64,000 bases of DNA from Streptomyces tagetis. Its GTDB lineage: Bacteria; Actinomycetota; Actinomycetes; Streptomycetales; Streptomycetaceae. Shown piece after piece: positions 56,805 through 64,000 of the stretch. Made by a program: the position numbers and the translations under genes. Location: contig NZ_JAGPNL010000004.1 of NCBI RefSeq assembly GCF_018069565.1, positions 1-64,000 on the forward strand, written 5' to 3'. The notes below the pieces were generated by a model, which worked only from the letters and a program-made list of their open reading frames with translations, did no database searches and was not told the DNA's origin. Numbering within the stretch: position 1 is the stretch's first letter; each line of letters starts with the position of its first letter.

Positions 56805-58289
56805 TCAGGCCGCGAGGCGGGCCAGTGCCGCGTCCACGCGGGCCAGCGCCTTCTCCTTGCCCAGGACCTCCAGGGACTCGAAGAGCGGCAGGCCGACCGT
56901 ACGGCCCGTGACCGCGACGCGGACCGGGGCCTGGGCCTTGCCGAGCTTGAGGCCGTGCGCCTCGCCGGCCGCGAGGACGGCCTCCTTCAGGGACTCGGGG
57001 GAGGTCCAGTCGGCGGCCTCCAGCTTCTCCCGCGCGGTGCGCAGCAGGGCGTCCGAGCCCTCCTTCATCGCCTTGTTCCAGGACGCCTCGTCGAAGACCG
57101 GCTCGGCGAGGAAGAGGAAGTCGACGTTGTCGGTGATCTCGGAGAGCACCTTGAGGCGGGTCTGCGCGTGCGGCGCGATCGCCTGCCACTTCGCCTCGTC
57201 GAAGTCCTCGGGCGCCCAGGGGGCGGCGGGGGCCGTCAGCCACGGGCGGCAGCGCTCGGTGAAGTCCTCCGCGCCGAGCAGCCGGATGTGGTCGGCGTTG
57301 ATCGCCTCGCACTTCTTGAGGTCGAAGCGGGCCGGGTTGGGGTTGACGTCGGAGATGTCGAAGGCGGCGACCATCTCGTCCATGGTGAAGACGTCCCGGT
57401 CGGCCGAGAGCGACCAGCCGAGCAGGGAGAGGTAGTTGAGCAGGCCCTCGGGGAGGAAGCCGCGCTCCCGGTAGAGGTTCAGGCTCGACTGCGGGTCGCG
57501 CTTGGAGAGCTTCTTGTTGCCCTCGCCCATCACGTAGGGCAGGTGGCCGAAGGCGGGGGTCTCCTTGGCGATGCCCAGCTCGGTCAGCGCCCGGTAGAGG
57601 GCGATCTGCCGCGGGGTGGAGGAGAGCAGGTCCTCGCCGCGCAGGACGTGGGTGATCTCCATCAGCGCGTCGTCGACCGGGTTGACCAGGGTGTACAGCG
57701 GTGCGCCGTTGGCGCGGACGATGCCGTAGTCCGGGACGTTCTCCGGGGTGAAGGTCAGCTCGCCGCGGACCAGGTCGGTGAAGGTGATCGTCTCGTCCGG
57801 CATCCGGAAGCGGACGATGGGCTCACGGCCCTGCGCCACGTACTCCTCCACCTGCGCCGCGCTCAGGTCGCGGCAGTGGCCGTCGTAGCCGGAGGGGCGG
57901 CCGGCGGCGCGGGCGGCCTCGCGGCGGCTGTCCAGCTCCTCCTGGGAGCAGTAGCAGTGGTAGGCGTGGCCGGAGTCCAGGAGCCGGCGCGCGACGTCGG
58001 CGTAGATGTCCATGCGCTGCGACTGGCGGTAGGGCGGGTGGGGGCCGCCGGTCTCGGGGCCCTCGTCCCAGTCGAAGCCGAGCCAGCGCATCGCGTCGAG
58101 GAGCTGGCCGTAGGACTCCTCGGAGTCGCGGGCCGCGTCGGTGTCCTCGATGCGGAAGACCAGGGTGCCCTGGTGGTGCTTGGCGAACGCCCAGTTGAAC
58201 AGGGCGGTGCGGACCAGGCCCACGTGGGGGTTGCCGGTGGGCGACGGACAGAAACGGACGCGGACGGAGGAGCCGGATGCGCTAGCCAC
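56805..58289 (-). CDS. gltX: Glutamyl-tRNA synthetase
   Basis: A 494-residue class I synthetase: the HIGH-type motif in [13 protein letters not shown], zinc-like [24 protein letters not shown] (KMSKS equivalent) and the C-terminal anticodon domain. It charges tRNA-Glu, and in Gram-positives also tRNA-Gln as Glu-tRNA-Gln. The GTG at 58289 overlaps the upstream FAH gene stop by 8 bp. Three tRNA-Glu and two tRNA-Gln genes lie 1 kb downstream on the same strand. Confidence 0.96.
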   Translation of the reverse strand: MASASGSSVRVRFCPSPTGNPHVGLVRTALFNWAFAKHHQGTLVFRIEDTDAARDSEESYGQLLDAMRWLGFDWDEGPETGGPHPPYRQSQRMDIYADVARRLLDSGHAYHCYCSQEELDSRREAARAAGRPSGYDGHCRDLSAAQVEEYVAQGREPIVRFRMPDETITFTDLVRGELTFTPENVPDYGIVRANGAPLYTLVNPVDDALMEITHVLRGEDLLSSTPRQIALYRALTELGIAKETPAFGHLPYVMGEGNKKLSKRDPQSSLNLYRERGFLPEGLLNYLSLLGWSLSADRDVFTMDEMVAAFDISDVNPNPARFDLKKCEAINADHIRLLGAEDFTERCRPWLTAPAAPWAPEDFDEAKWQAIAPHAQTRLKVLSEITDNVDFLFLAEPVFDEASWNKAMKEGSDALLRTAREKLEAADWTSPESLKEAVLAAGEAHGLKLGKAQAPVRVAVTGRTVGLPLFESLEVLGKEKALARVDAALARLAA

Positions 58290-59058
58290 GCTTGACAACC
58301 TTGTTGGTGAGAGTGCCGATGCCTTCGATGGTGACGGCGACTTCGTCGCCGACGTGGAGGGGGCCGACGCCGGCCGGGGTGCCCGTGAGGATCACGTCGC
58401 CGGGCAGCAGCGTCATCGCCTCGGAGATGTTGACGATCAGGTCCTCGACGGAGTGGATCATCTCGCTGGTGCGGCCGAGCTGGCGCTGCTCGCCGTTGAC
58501 GGTGAGCTGGATCGTCAGGTCGAAGGGGTCGAGGTCGGTCTCCACCCAGGGGCCGAGCGGGCAGGCGGTGTCGAAGCCCTTGGCGCGGGCCCACTGCTTC
58601 TCGCGCCGCTGGACGTCCCGGGCGGTGACGTCGTTGGCGCAGGTGTAGCCGAGGATCACGTCCCGGACGCGCTCGCGCGGGACCTCGCGGCACATGCGGC
58701 CGATCACGACGGCCAGCTCGGCCTCGTGGTGGAGTTCCTCGGAGAAGGAGGGGTACCTGATCTCGTCGCCGGGGCCGACGACCGAGGTGGAGGGCTTGAA
58801 GAAGGCGAACGGGGTGTCGGGCACCTCGTTGCCGAGTTCGCGGGCGTGCTCGGCGTAGTTGCGGCCGAAGGCCACGACCTTGTTGGGCAGGACCGGGGGC
58901 AGCAGGCGCACCTTGCTCAGCGGCACCTTGGTGCCGGAGAGCTCGAAGTCCGCGAAGGGGATGCCCTTGATGATGTCGAGCACGAGCTCGTCCGGCTGGT
59001 CGCCCTCGACCGCGCCGAAGGCGACGTTCCCGTCGATGGAGAACCTGGCGATGCGCAC
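58282..59058 (-). CDS. Fumarylacetoacetate-hydrolase-family protein
   Basis: A 258-residue FAH-fold enzyme with the metal ligands in [11 protein letters not shown] and the [10 protein letters not shown] segment, and a late [10 protein letters not shown]. Members cleave or decarboxylate 2-keto acids, for example oxaloacetate or ring-cleavage products. The specific substrate cannot be assigned. The GTG at 59058 gives [10 protein letters not shown]. It overlaps gltX, a conserved arrangement in Streptomyces. Confidence 0.9.
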   Translation of the reverse strand: MRIARFSIDGNVAFGAVEGDQPDELVLDIIKGIPFADFELSGTKVPLSKVRLLPPVLPNKVVAFGRNYAEHARELGNEVPDTPFAFFKPSTSVVGPGDEIRYPSFSEELHHEAELAVVIGRMCREVPRERVRDVILGYTCANDVTARDVQRREKQWARAKGFDTACPLGPWVETDLDPFDLTIQLTVNGEQRQLGRTSEMIHSVEDLIVNISEAMTLLPGDVILTGTPAGVGPLHVGDEVAVTIEGIGTLTNKVVKRG

Positions 59059-59187
59059 GGGTGGTGTGACCCCTTGGCTGAGCTGGGCTGAAGTCTGACG
59101 CTCCAGGCTAACGCGGCCGGTGCGTCCGGCGGCTCAGGCAGGGGCGGCGGAGACGGCCGCCTGAACGGGGGGCGGCCGGTGGCCGTA

Positions 59188-59373
59188 CTACTCCGCGAAG
59201 GCGGAGACGGGGATCTCCATGAGGACCGTGCGCCGCGGGTTGGCGGTCTGGGCCGGCAGCTCGGCGGTGTGCTCCGCGGGCTCCGGGAGACGCAGCTCGC
59301 CGGCGTCGGTCAGGTGCGCCAGCGTGGTGCGCCGCGGGTTGGCGGTCTTGGGGAACATCATCGTCGTCTTCAC
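59188..59373 (-). CDS. Small protein with duplicated TANPRRT motif
   Basis: A 61-residue ORF from a GTG at 59373. TANPRRTTL occurs at residues 10-18 and TANPRRTVL at 43-51, separated by an acidic/proline-rich stretch (DAGELRLPEPAEHT). It ends EIPVSAFAE. There are no cysteines and no membrane segment. The reading frame is supported by the preserved repeat and typical codon bias, but there is no strong Shine-Dalgarno sequence. It lies 129 bp upstream of the FAH-family gene and is divergent from the conservon. I do not recognise the family. It could be a small regulatory or precursor peptide, but nothing in the neighbourhood (no radical SAM, ATP-grasp or cyclase gene) supports modification. Confidence 0.5.
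   Translation of the reverse strand: MKTTMMFPKTANPRRTTLAHLTDAGELRLPEPAEHTAELPAQTANPRRTVLMEIPVSAFAE
59228..59348. repeat. Pair of identical 22-bp direct repeats
   Basis: Copies at 59228-59249 and 59327-59348 are identical, 99 bp apart, and in the same frame of the small TANPRRT gene (gtgcgccgcgggttgg...). Confidence 0.9.
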
Positions 59374-59975
59374 GGTTGTACGTGACCCTGTCGTGTACGG
59401 CGCCCGGGAGGGTGCAAGGACCCTTGGGGGGACGCGGGTTGTCGGTTTTGCCTTCTCTGTAAATCGTCAGGCTAAACATGCAATTCCCGCCGAACCCGGG
59501 GAGAGGCTGTGATCACCGTGTGAGTTTCCTCACTTATCAGCACTCAAAACGGTCATTCCCGACCGGACCCCCATGCCGACGAAACGGACATGATGCATCT
59601 GAACCCATCATTCCGCTCCTGATCATGGCGACTGGGACACGGCCCGCACCTCGCGGACTTGCGCACATACATCCGTTTTGCCGCCGATCACTTTCTACCC
59701 GCGGTGATCCGTCCCTCACGTGGTGTCACGTATTCCACACCCTGGACCGCGGGCCTTGTTGGAGATCCTGCACTGTGCTGGAATTCGTCGGACCGCCGCA
59801 GGTATCGAGCCGGCGCACAGGGGGCGCACCACAGCGCCACGCGGCGGCCCGAGGGGGAACCAGCGCCGGTCACTGACGACCACCACGGGGGCGTATTCAG
59901 GGCGCTCCCAAGACGCCGACACCGTGCCCGTGCCGTTCACGCGGAGGGGCGCCTGGTCCAGAGGTTGCGACGCTA
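59374..59975. promoter_or_regulatory. 600-bp divergent regulatory region before the conservon
   Basis: No gene supported. It is AT-richer than the flanks between about 59450 and 59720 (for example tctgtaaatcgtcaggc). On the minus strand TTGCAT at about 59480 could be a -35 for the small TANPRRT gene. Short dyads occur (gtgag-tttc-ctcac at about 59520, and cctcacgtggtgtcacg at about 59717). I cannot assign specific boxes for cvnA. Confidence 0.4.
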
Positions 59976-62900
59976 GTGCAGGGACGTTTCAAGAGGGATG
60001 GCAGCGCTTCGGCGGAGCCGGAGCCGCACGGCGGGACTGGCCCCAAGGCCGTCAGCTCCTCGCCCCAGCACGCCCAGAACCAGGGCCAGGGACAGTCCGG
60101 CGACGGCGGGGACCGGCCAGGCCGGCCCGGCAAGACGGGTCCGTCCTCCCCCGGCTCGACGGCGGGCGGCGAGATACCCAAGGCCCCACCGGGCCCCGGA
60201 CCGCGGATAGCCCTGCGCAACTGGCGCATCTCGACCCGCCTGGTCTCGCTGCTCGCGCTGCCCGTGGTCGCCGCGACCACACTGGGCGGACTGCGCATCA
60301 GCCAGTCCATGGACGACATCCAGCAGCTCGACAACATGAAGCTGCTGACCGAGATGACCAAGCAGGCCACCGAACTGGCCGCCGCGCTCCAGGAGGAGCG
60401 CGACCAGTCCGCCGGTCCGCTCGCGCACGGCTCGACCGCCAGCGCGATCTCGGTGAAGGGCGACCGGGAGAAGACCGACCGGGCGCTGAAGAACTTCCTC
60501 GACAGCTCCGAGGACATCGACGCCGCCTCCAAGGACGGCAACCTGGTCGGCGTCCGCGACAGCCTCGTCGGCCTCGCCAGCGACCTGAACGACCTCAACA
60601 AGATCCGCGGCACCGCCTACCAGGCCAAGGACAACTCGACCCAGACCGTCGAGGCGTACCACCGCCTGATCACCCACCTGCTGGACCTCTCGCAGGACAT
60701 GGCGGAGGCCACCAGCAACCCCGAGATGATCCAGCGCACCCGCGCCCTGTCGGCCTTCTCCTCGGCCAAGGAGTACGCCTCGGTGCAGCGGGCGGTCATC
60801 GCGGCGGCGCTGCCGGCCAGCAACACCACCCGCGGCAAGCTGGTCGAGAACGACCGCCTGTACGCCGAGTCCGCGCTGCAGAGCCAGAAGTCCGAGATCC
60901 GCACCTTCACCAGCATCTACGGCGAAGGCGCCGAGGAACTCCTCAAGCCCATCTCGCAGGGCAACCCGACCATCGAGGCCAGCGACACCTACGCGGGCCG
61001 CGCGCTCGGCAGCGCCGACGGACTGTCCGGCCTGGACAAGCGCTCGTACCAGGACTGGCTGGACGACAGCTCCACCAAGATCCAGCAGATGAAGAACATC
61101 GAGCACACGCTGCTCGAGGACATGGAGCAGAAGGCCCGCGAGCTGCGCAGCGCCTCCGAGCGCGAGGCCATCCTCTCCGGTGCGGTGATCCTCATCGTGC
61201 TCGGCGTCTCGCTGGTCGGCGCCTTCGTGGTGGCCCGCTCCATGATCCGCTCGCTGCGCCGCCTGGAGGAGACCGCGACCAAGGTCGCCCAGGACCGTCT
61301 GCCCGAGCTGGTCAAGCAGCTCTCGGAGACCGACCCGCAGGACGTGGACACCTCCGTGGAGTCCGTCGGCGTGCACTCCCGGGACGAGATCGGCCGGGTG
61401 GCCGCGGCCTTCGACGACGTGCACCGCGAGGCGGTCCGCCTCGCCGCCGAGCAGGCCCTGCTGCGGGGCAACGTCAACGCGATGTTCACCAACCTCTCGC
61501 GCCGCTCCCAGGGCCTCATCCAGCGTCAGCTCTCGCTCATCTCCGAACTGGAGTCGCGCGAGGCCGACCCGGACCAGCTCTCCTCGCTCTTCAAGCTCGA
61601 CCACCTCGCCACCCGCATGCGCCGTAACGGCGAGAACCTCCTCGTCCTCGCCGGCGAGGAGCCCGGCCGCCGCTGGACCCGCCCGGTCCCGCTGGTCGAC
61701 GTGCTCCGCGCCGCCGCCTCCGAGGTGGAGCAGTACGAGCGCATCGAACTGACCGCGGTGCCCACCACCGAGGTGGCCGGCCGGGTCGTCAACGACCTCG
61801 TGCACCTCCTCGCCGAGCTGCTGGAGAACGCGACCTCGTTCTCCTCCCCGCAGACCAAGGTCAAGGTCACCGGTCACGCCCTGCCCGACGGCCGGGTGCT
61901 GATCGAGATCCACGACACCGGCATCGGCCTCTCCCCCGAGGACCTGGCCGCGATCAACGAGCGCCTCGCGGCGCCGCCCACCGTGGACGTCTCCGTCTCG
62001 CGCCGCATGGGCCTCTTCGTGGTCGGCCGCCTCTCGCAGCGCCACGGCATCCGCATCCAGCTCCGCCCCTCCGACTCCGGCGGCACGACCGCGCTGGTCA
62101 TGCTCCCCGTCGACGTGGCCCAGGGTGGCCGCAAGCCCCAGCCCAAGCAGGGCCAGCCCGCCATGGGCGGCGGCGGTCCGGCCGCCGCGCAGGCGGCGGC
62201 CGGCGCCGCGGCGGCTCGTCGCGGCGGTGGCGGCCAGGGCGGCGGCGCCCTCGGCGGCGGTGGCGGTGGCGGCGGCTTCGGCGGCGGTCCCCTCGGCACC
62301 GGCCAGGGCCCGCGCGCCGCGCTGCCCGGACGGGACGCGGGCGGACGGCCCGGCGCCCCGGGCGGGATGCGCGGCGGACCCCAGTCCCCGCCGGCACCGC
62401 AGCAGGGCCGTCCGGCCCCCGCGGGTGCGGGCGCCCCGCAGGGCGGTCCGAACGCCCCCCAGGGCGGCCAGGACCTGTTCGGCGCCAGCCGCGGCGCGGT
62501 GCCCCCGCAGCGCGGCACCCGCCAGGACGGCGGCCCCGCCGACACCGGCCAGGGACGCCGGCCCCAGCTCCCGCCGCGCGGCGGACCCCGGGCCGAGCTG
62601 CCCGGCGGCACCCCGCAGCCCCGCGTGCCGAGCTGGAGCGACGAGAACGCGCAGCCGCCGGTGGGACGTGCCTCGCTGGACGCCCCGCGCGGCCACGAGG
62701 AGCCGGGCGCCCGCGCCCCGCACTACGACAACCGGCAGGGTCCGGACGCGACGGCGCAGATGCCGGCCGTCTCCGGCTTCGGCGACAACCAGGGACCGGC
62801 CGCCACGGCCGAGTTCGCCCGCCCCGACTTCGACGCCCCGGCCCCCGGCGCCCCGCAGCACACGGGCCAGTACGCCCAGCCGGGCGCGGACCCGTACGGC

Positions 62901-63698
62901 CGGCACGGCGGAAACGGGCCGCGCGAGGACCAGTTCACGCGGGGCGAGGCCGCGCCGCAGAACACCGGCTCGTTCGTCCGCCCGGACGTCTTCGGCGGGC
63001 CCTCCGCCCCGGCGGCCTCCCCGGACCCGGCCGCGACCGGCCCGTTCGGCGGCCCGTCGGCCTACGGCAACGGCTCGGGCCCGCGCCACGGCCTGCCGGC
63101 CCGCCAGGACCCCTCGGCCGGCGGCGGGTTCCCCCGTCCGCAGGCCGGCGGCGGCCAGGGCCCCGCGCCGCAGCGGCCCGCGCCCCAGGAGCCGGCCGGG
63201 CCCGCCCCGCAGCGGCCCGCGGACGGGTGGGCCCTGCCCCCCGCCCCCGGCCCCGGCGACGGACGCACCCCGCTCTACGACACGCTGGAGACCAACTGGT
63301 TCCACGGGGAGCGCCGGGCGCGCGCGCAGGACGCCCAGCCCGCCGCCCCCGCCGAACCGCCGGCCCAGCCCCAGACCCCGGCGGCGCCTCAGCAGCCCGC
63401 CGCCTCCACGTGGCGCAGCTCGCCGAACGACGATCTCGTACGGCAGGCGGAGCGCGTCCGGCAGCCGGCCGCGGGCGGTGTCACCACCTCCGGTCTGCCT
63501 CGCCGGGTACCCCGGGCCAACCTCGTCCCGGGCACGGCGCAGCAGCAGTCCCACCAGAGTGGTCCTCAGGTCTCGCGCTCGCCCGACGAGGTGCGCGGCC
63601 GGCTGACCAATCTCCGTCGGGGAATCGCACAGGGCCGCCAGGCCGGTACCAACCAGACCGGCAGCCACCCGCGGCCCACTCACCAGCAGGAGCGTTAG
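59976..63698 (+). CDS. cvnA1: Conservon sensor histidine kinase-like protein CvnA
   Basis: A 1240-residue membrane protein. The first 80 residues are disordered, with TM1 at about 88-108 and an extracytoplasmic helical nitrate/nitrite-sensor-like domain at about 110-395 (ELAAALQEERDQSAG). TM2 is at about 400-420, followed by a HAMP-like linker (DEIGRVAAAFDDVHREA). The ATPase domain has N box ELLENATSFSS, DTGIGL and GLFVVGRLSQRHGI. A classical phospho-acceptor H-box is not evident, so signalling may be non-canonical. Residues 720-1180 are Gly/Pro/Gln-rich. CvnA works with CvnB, C and D (Roadblock protein, DUF742 protein, small GTPase). The number 1 comes from remembered S. coelicolor order. 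Confidence 0.92.
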   Translation: MQGRFKRDGSASAEPEPHGGTGPKAVSSSPQHAQNQGQGQSGDGGDRPGRPGKTGPSSPGSTAGGEIPKAPPGPGPRIALRNWRISTRLVSLLALPVVAATTLGGLRISQSMDDIQQLDNMKLLTEMTKQATELAAALQEERDQSAGPLAHGSTASAISVKGDREKTDRALKNFLDSSEDIDAASKDGNLVGVRDSLVGLASDLNDLNKIRGTAYQAKDNSTQTVEAYHRLITHLLDLSQDMAEATSNPEMIQRTRALSAFSSAKEYASVQRAVIAAALPASNTTRGKLVENDRLYAESALQSQKSEIRTFTSIYGEGAEELLKPISQGNPTIEASDTYAGRALGSADGLSGLDKRSYQDWLDDSSTKIQQMKNIEHTLLEDMEQKARELRSASEREAILSGAVILIVLGVSLVGAFVVARSMIRSLRRLEETATKVAQDRLPELVKQLSETDPQDVDTSVESVGVHSRDEIGRVAAAFDDVHREAVRLAAEQALLRGNVNAMFTNLSRRSQGLIQRQLSLISELESREADPDQLSSLFKLDHLATRMRRNGENLLVLAGEEPGRRWTRPVPLVDVLRAAASEVEQYERIELTAVPTTEVAGRVVNDLVHLLAELLENATSFSSPQTKVKVTGHALPDGRVLIEIHDTGIGLSPEDLAAINERLAAPPTVDVSVSRRMGLFVVGRLSQRHGIRIQLRPSDSGGTTALVMLPVDVAQGGRKPQPKQGQPAMGGGGPAAAQAAAGAAAARRGGGGQGGGALGGGGGGGGFGGGPLGTGQGPRAALPGRDAGGRPGAPGGMRGGPQSPPAPQQGRPAPAGAGAPQGGPNAPQGGQDLFGASRGAVPPQRGTRQDGGPADTGQGRRPQLPPRGGPRAELPGGTPQPRVPSWSDENAQPPVGRASLDAPRGHEEPGARAPHYDNRQGPDATAQMPAVSGFGDNQGPAATAEFARPDFDAPAPGAPQHTGQYAQPGADPYGRHGGNGPREDQFTRGEAAPQNTGSFVRPDVFGGPSAPAASPDPAATGPFGGPSAYGNGSGPRHGLPARQDPSAGGGFPRPQAGGGQGPAPQRPAPQEPAGPAPQRPADGWALPPAPGPGDGRTPLYDTLETNWFHGERRARAQDAQPAAPAEPPAQPQTPAAPQQPAASTWRSSPNDDLVRQAERVRQPAAGGVTTSGLPRRVPRANLVPGTAQQQSHQSGPQVSRSPDEVRGRLTNLRRGIAQGRQAGTNQTGSHPRPTHQQER

Positions 63699-64000
63699 TT
63701 GAGCCAGATGAGCCAGGCGGCACAGAACCTCAACTGGTTGATCACGAATTTCGTGGACAACACCCCGGGGGTGTCCCACACCGTCGTCGTGTCGGCCGAC
63801 GGACTCCTTCTGGCGATGTCGGAAGGGTTTCCACGCGACCGCGCCGATCAGCTCGCGGCGGTCGCCTCGGGACTCACCTCGCTGACCGCGGGGGCTTCCC
63901 GGATCTTCGAAGGCGGCAGCGTCTCGCAGACGGTCGTGGAGATGGAGCGGGGGTTCCTCTTCCTCATGTCCGTCTCGGACGGCTCGTCCCTGGCCGTGCT
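63699..64000 (+). CDS. cvnB1: Roadblock/LC7-domain protein CvnB, truncated by window end
   Basis: At least 100 residues: AAQNLNWLITNFVDNTPGVS, SADGLLLAMSEGF and MERGFLFLMSVSDGSSLAV, a Roadblock/LC7 fold that in conservons acts with the CvnD GTPase. AGGAG lies six bases before a TTG at 63699, directly after the cvnA stop. An ATG three codons later (63708) is the alternative start with poorer spacing. The 3' end lies beyond the window. Confidence 0.92.
   Translation, partial: MSQMSQAAQNLNWLITNFVDNTPGVSHTVVVSADGLLLAMSEGFPRDRADQLAAVASGLTSLTAGASRIFEGGSVSQTVVEMERGFLFLMSVSDGSSLAV

Noticed and set aside
59973-63779. A 1268-codon antisense frame across cvnA
   Set aside because: Composition artefact: third-position G/C bias of cvnA removes stops on the opposite strand. 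It has no domain and no ribosome site.

Overview
The window is Streptomyces chromosomal core. The base composition is very GC-rich with strong third-position G/C bias, GTG starts are common, and the gene content is diagnostic: whiG, nsdA, hupS, ndgR, four tandem type I signal peptidase genes, and a conservon (cvnA-cvnB). From memory the gene order follows the Streptomyces coelicolor SCO5623-to-SCO5543 stretch read in one direction; that comparison is recall, not a search.

Layout. 1-6.7 kb: degenerate M23 protein, TetR regulator, whiG, dprA, a frameshifted yifB/comM, yraN and a DUF2469 gene. 6.7-11.1 kb: NUDIX hydrolase and four signal peptidase genes in a row (sipZ, Y, X, W by position). 11.1-13.8 kb: ribosome-maturation cluster rpsP-khpA-rimM-trmD-rplS. 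14-20.8 kb: SprT-like protein, a 0.9-kb non-coding gap, ffh, glnK, amtB with a clear GlnR box, and nsdA. 21-26.5 kb: prim-pol-like gene, ftsY, an NCS1 permease and a glucose permease (glcP). 26.7-33.7 kb: smc, a small coiled-coil protein, acyP, a CAP-domain membrane protein and an HxlR regulator. 33.6-43.5 kb: mutM, rnc, rpmF, yceD, a DivIVA-like coiled-coil protein, coaD, rsmD, recG and a DAK/FakA-like gene. 43.7-51.6 kb: rpmB, thiD-thiL, a RAM-only Lrp protein, a DUF3515 lipoprotein, ddlA, gpsA-plsC, cofC, a small cold-shock-like protein and hupS. 51.7-55.9 kb: leuCD facing ndgR across a dyad operator, then five tRNA genes (Glu, Gln, Glu, Glu, Gln). 56-64 kb: HAD phosphatase, gltX, FAH-family hydrolase, a small repeat-bearing protein, and the start of a cvnA-cvnB conservon.

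The genes cover chromosome handling (smc, hupS, dprA, recG, mutM), protein export (ffh, ftsY, signal peptidases), translation, nitrogen uptake (amtB-glnK), development (whiG, nsdA, rnc/absB, cvn) and small-molecule metabolism. No clear mobile element, CRISPR array or secondary-metabolite cluster is visible.

The unusual features sit inside otherwise conserved genes. They are an 11-copy nonapeptide insertion in the SMC hinge, a Gly-X-Y collagen-like tract in DprA, a 10-copy 22-bp minisatellite upstream of recG, further short tandem repeats, a probable frameshift in yifB, apparent absence of glnD next to glnK, and a 61-codon ORF with a duplicated TANPRRT motif.
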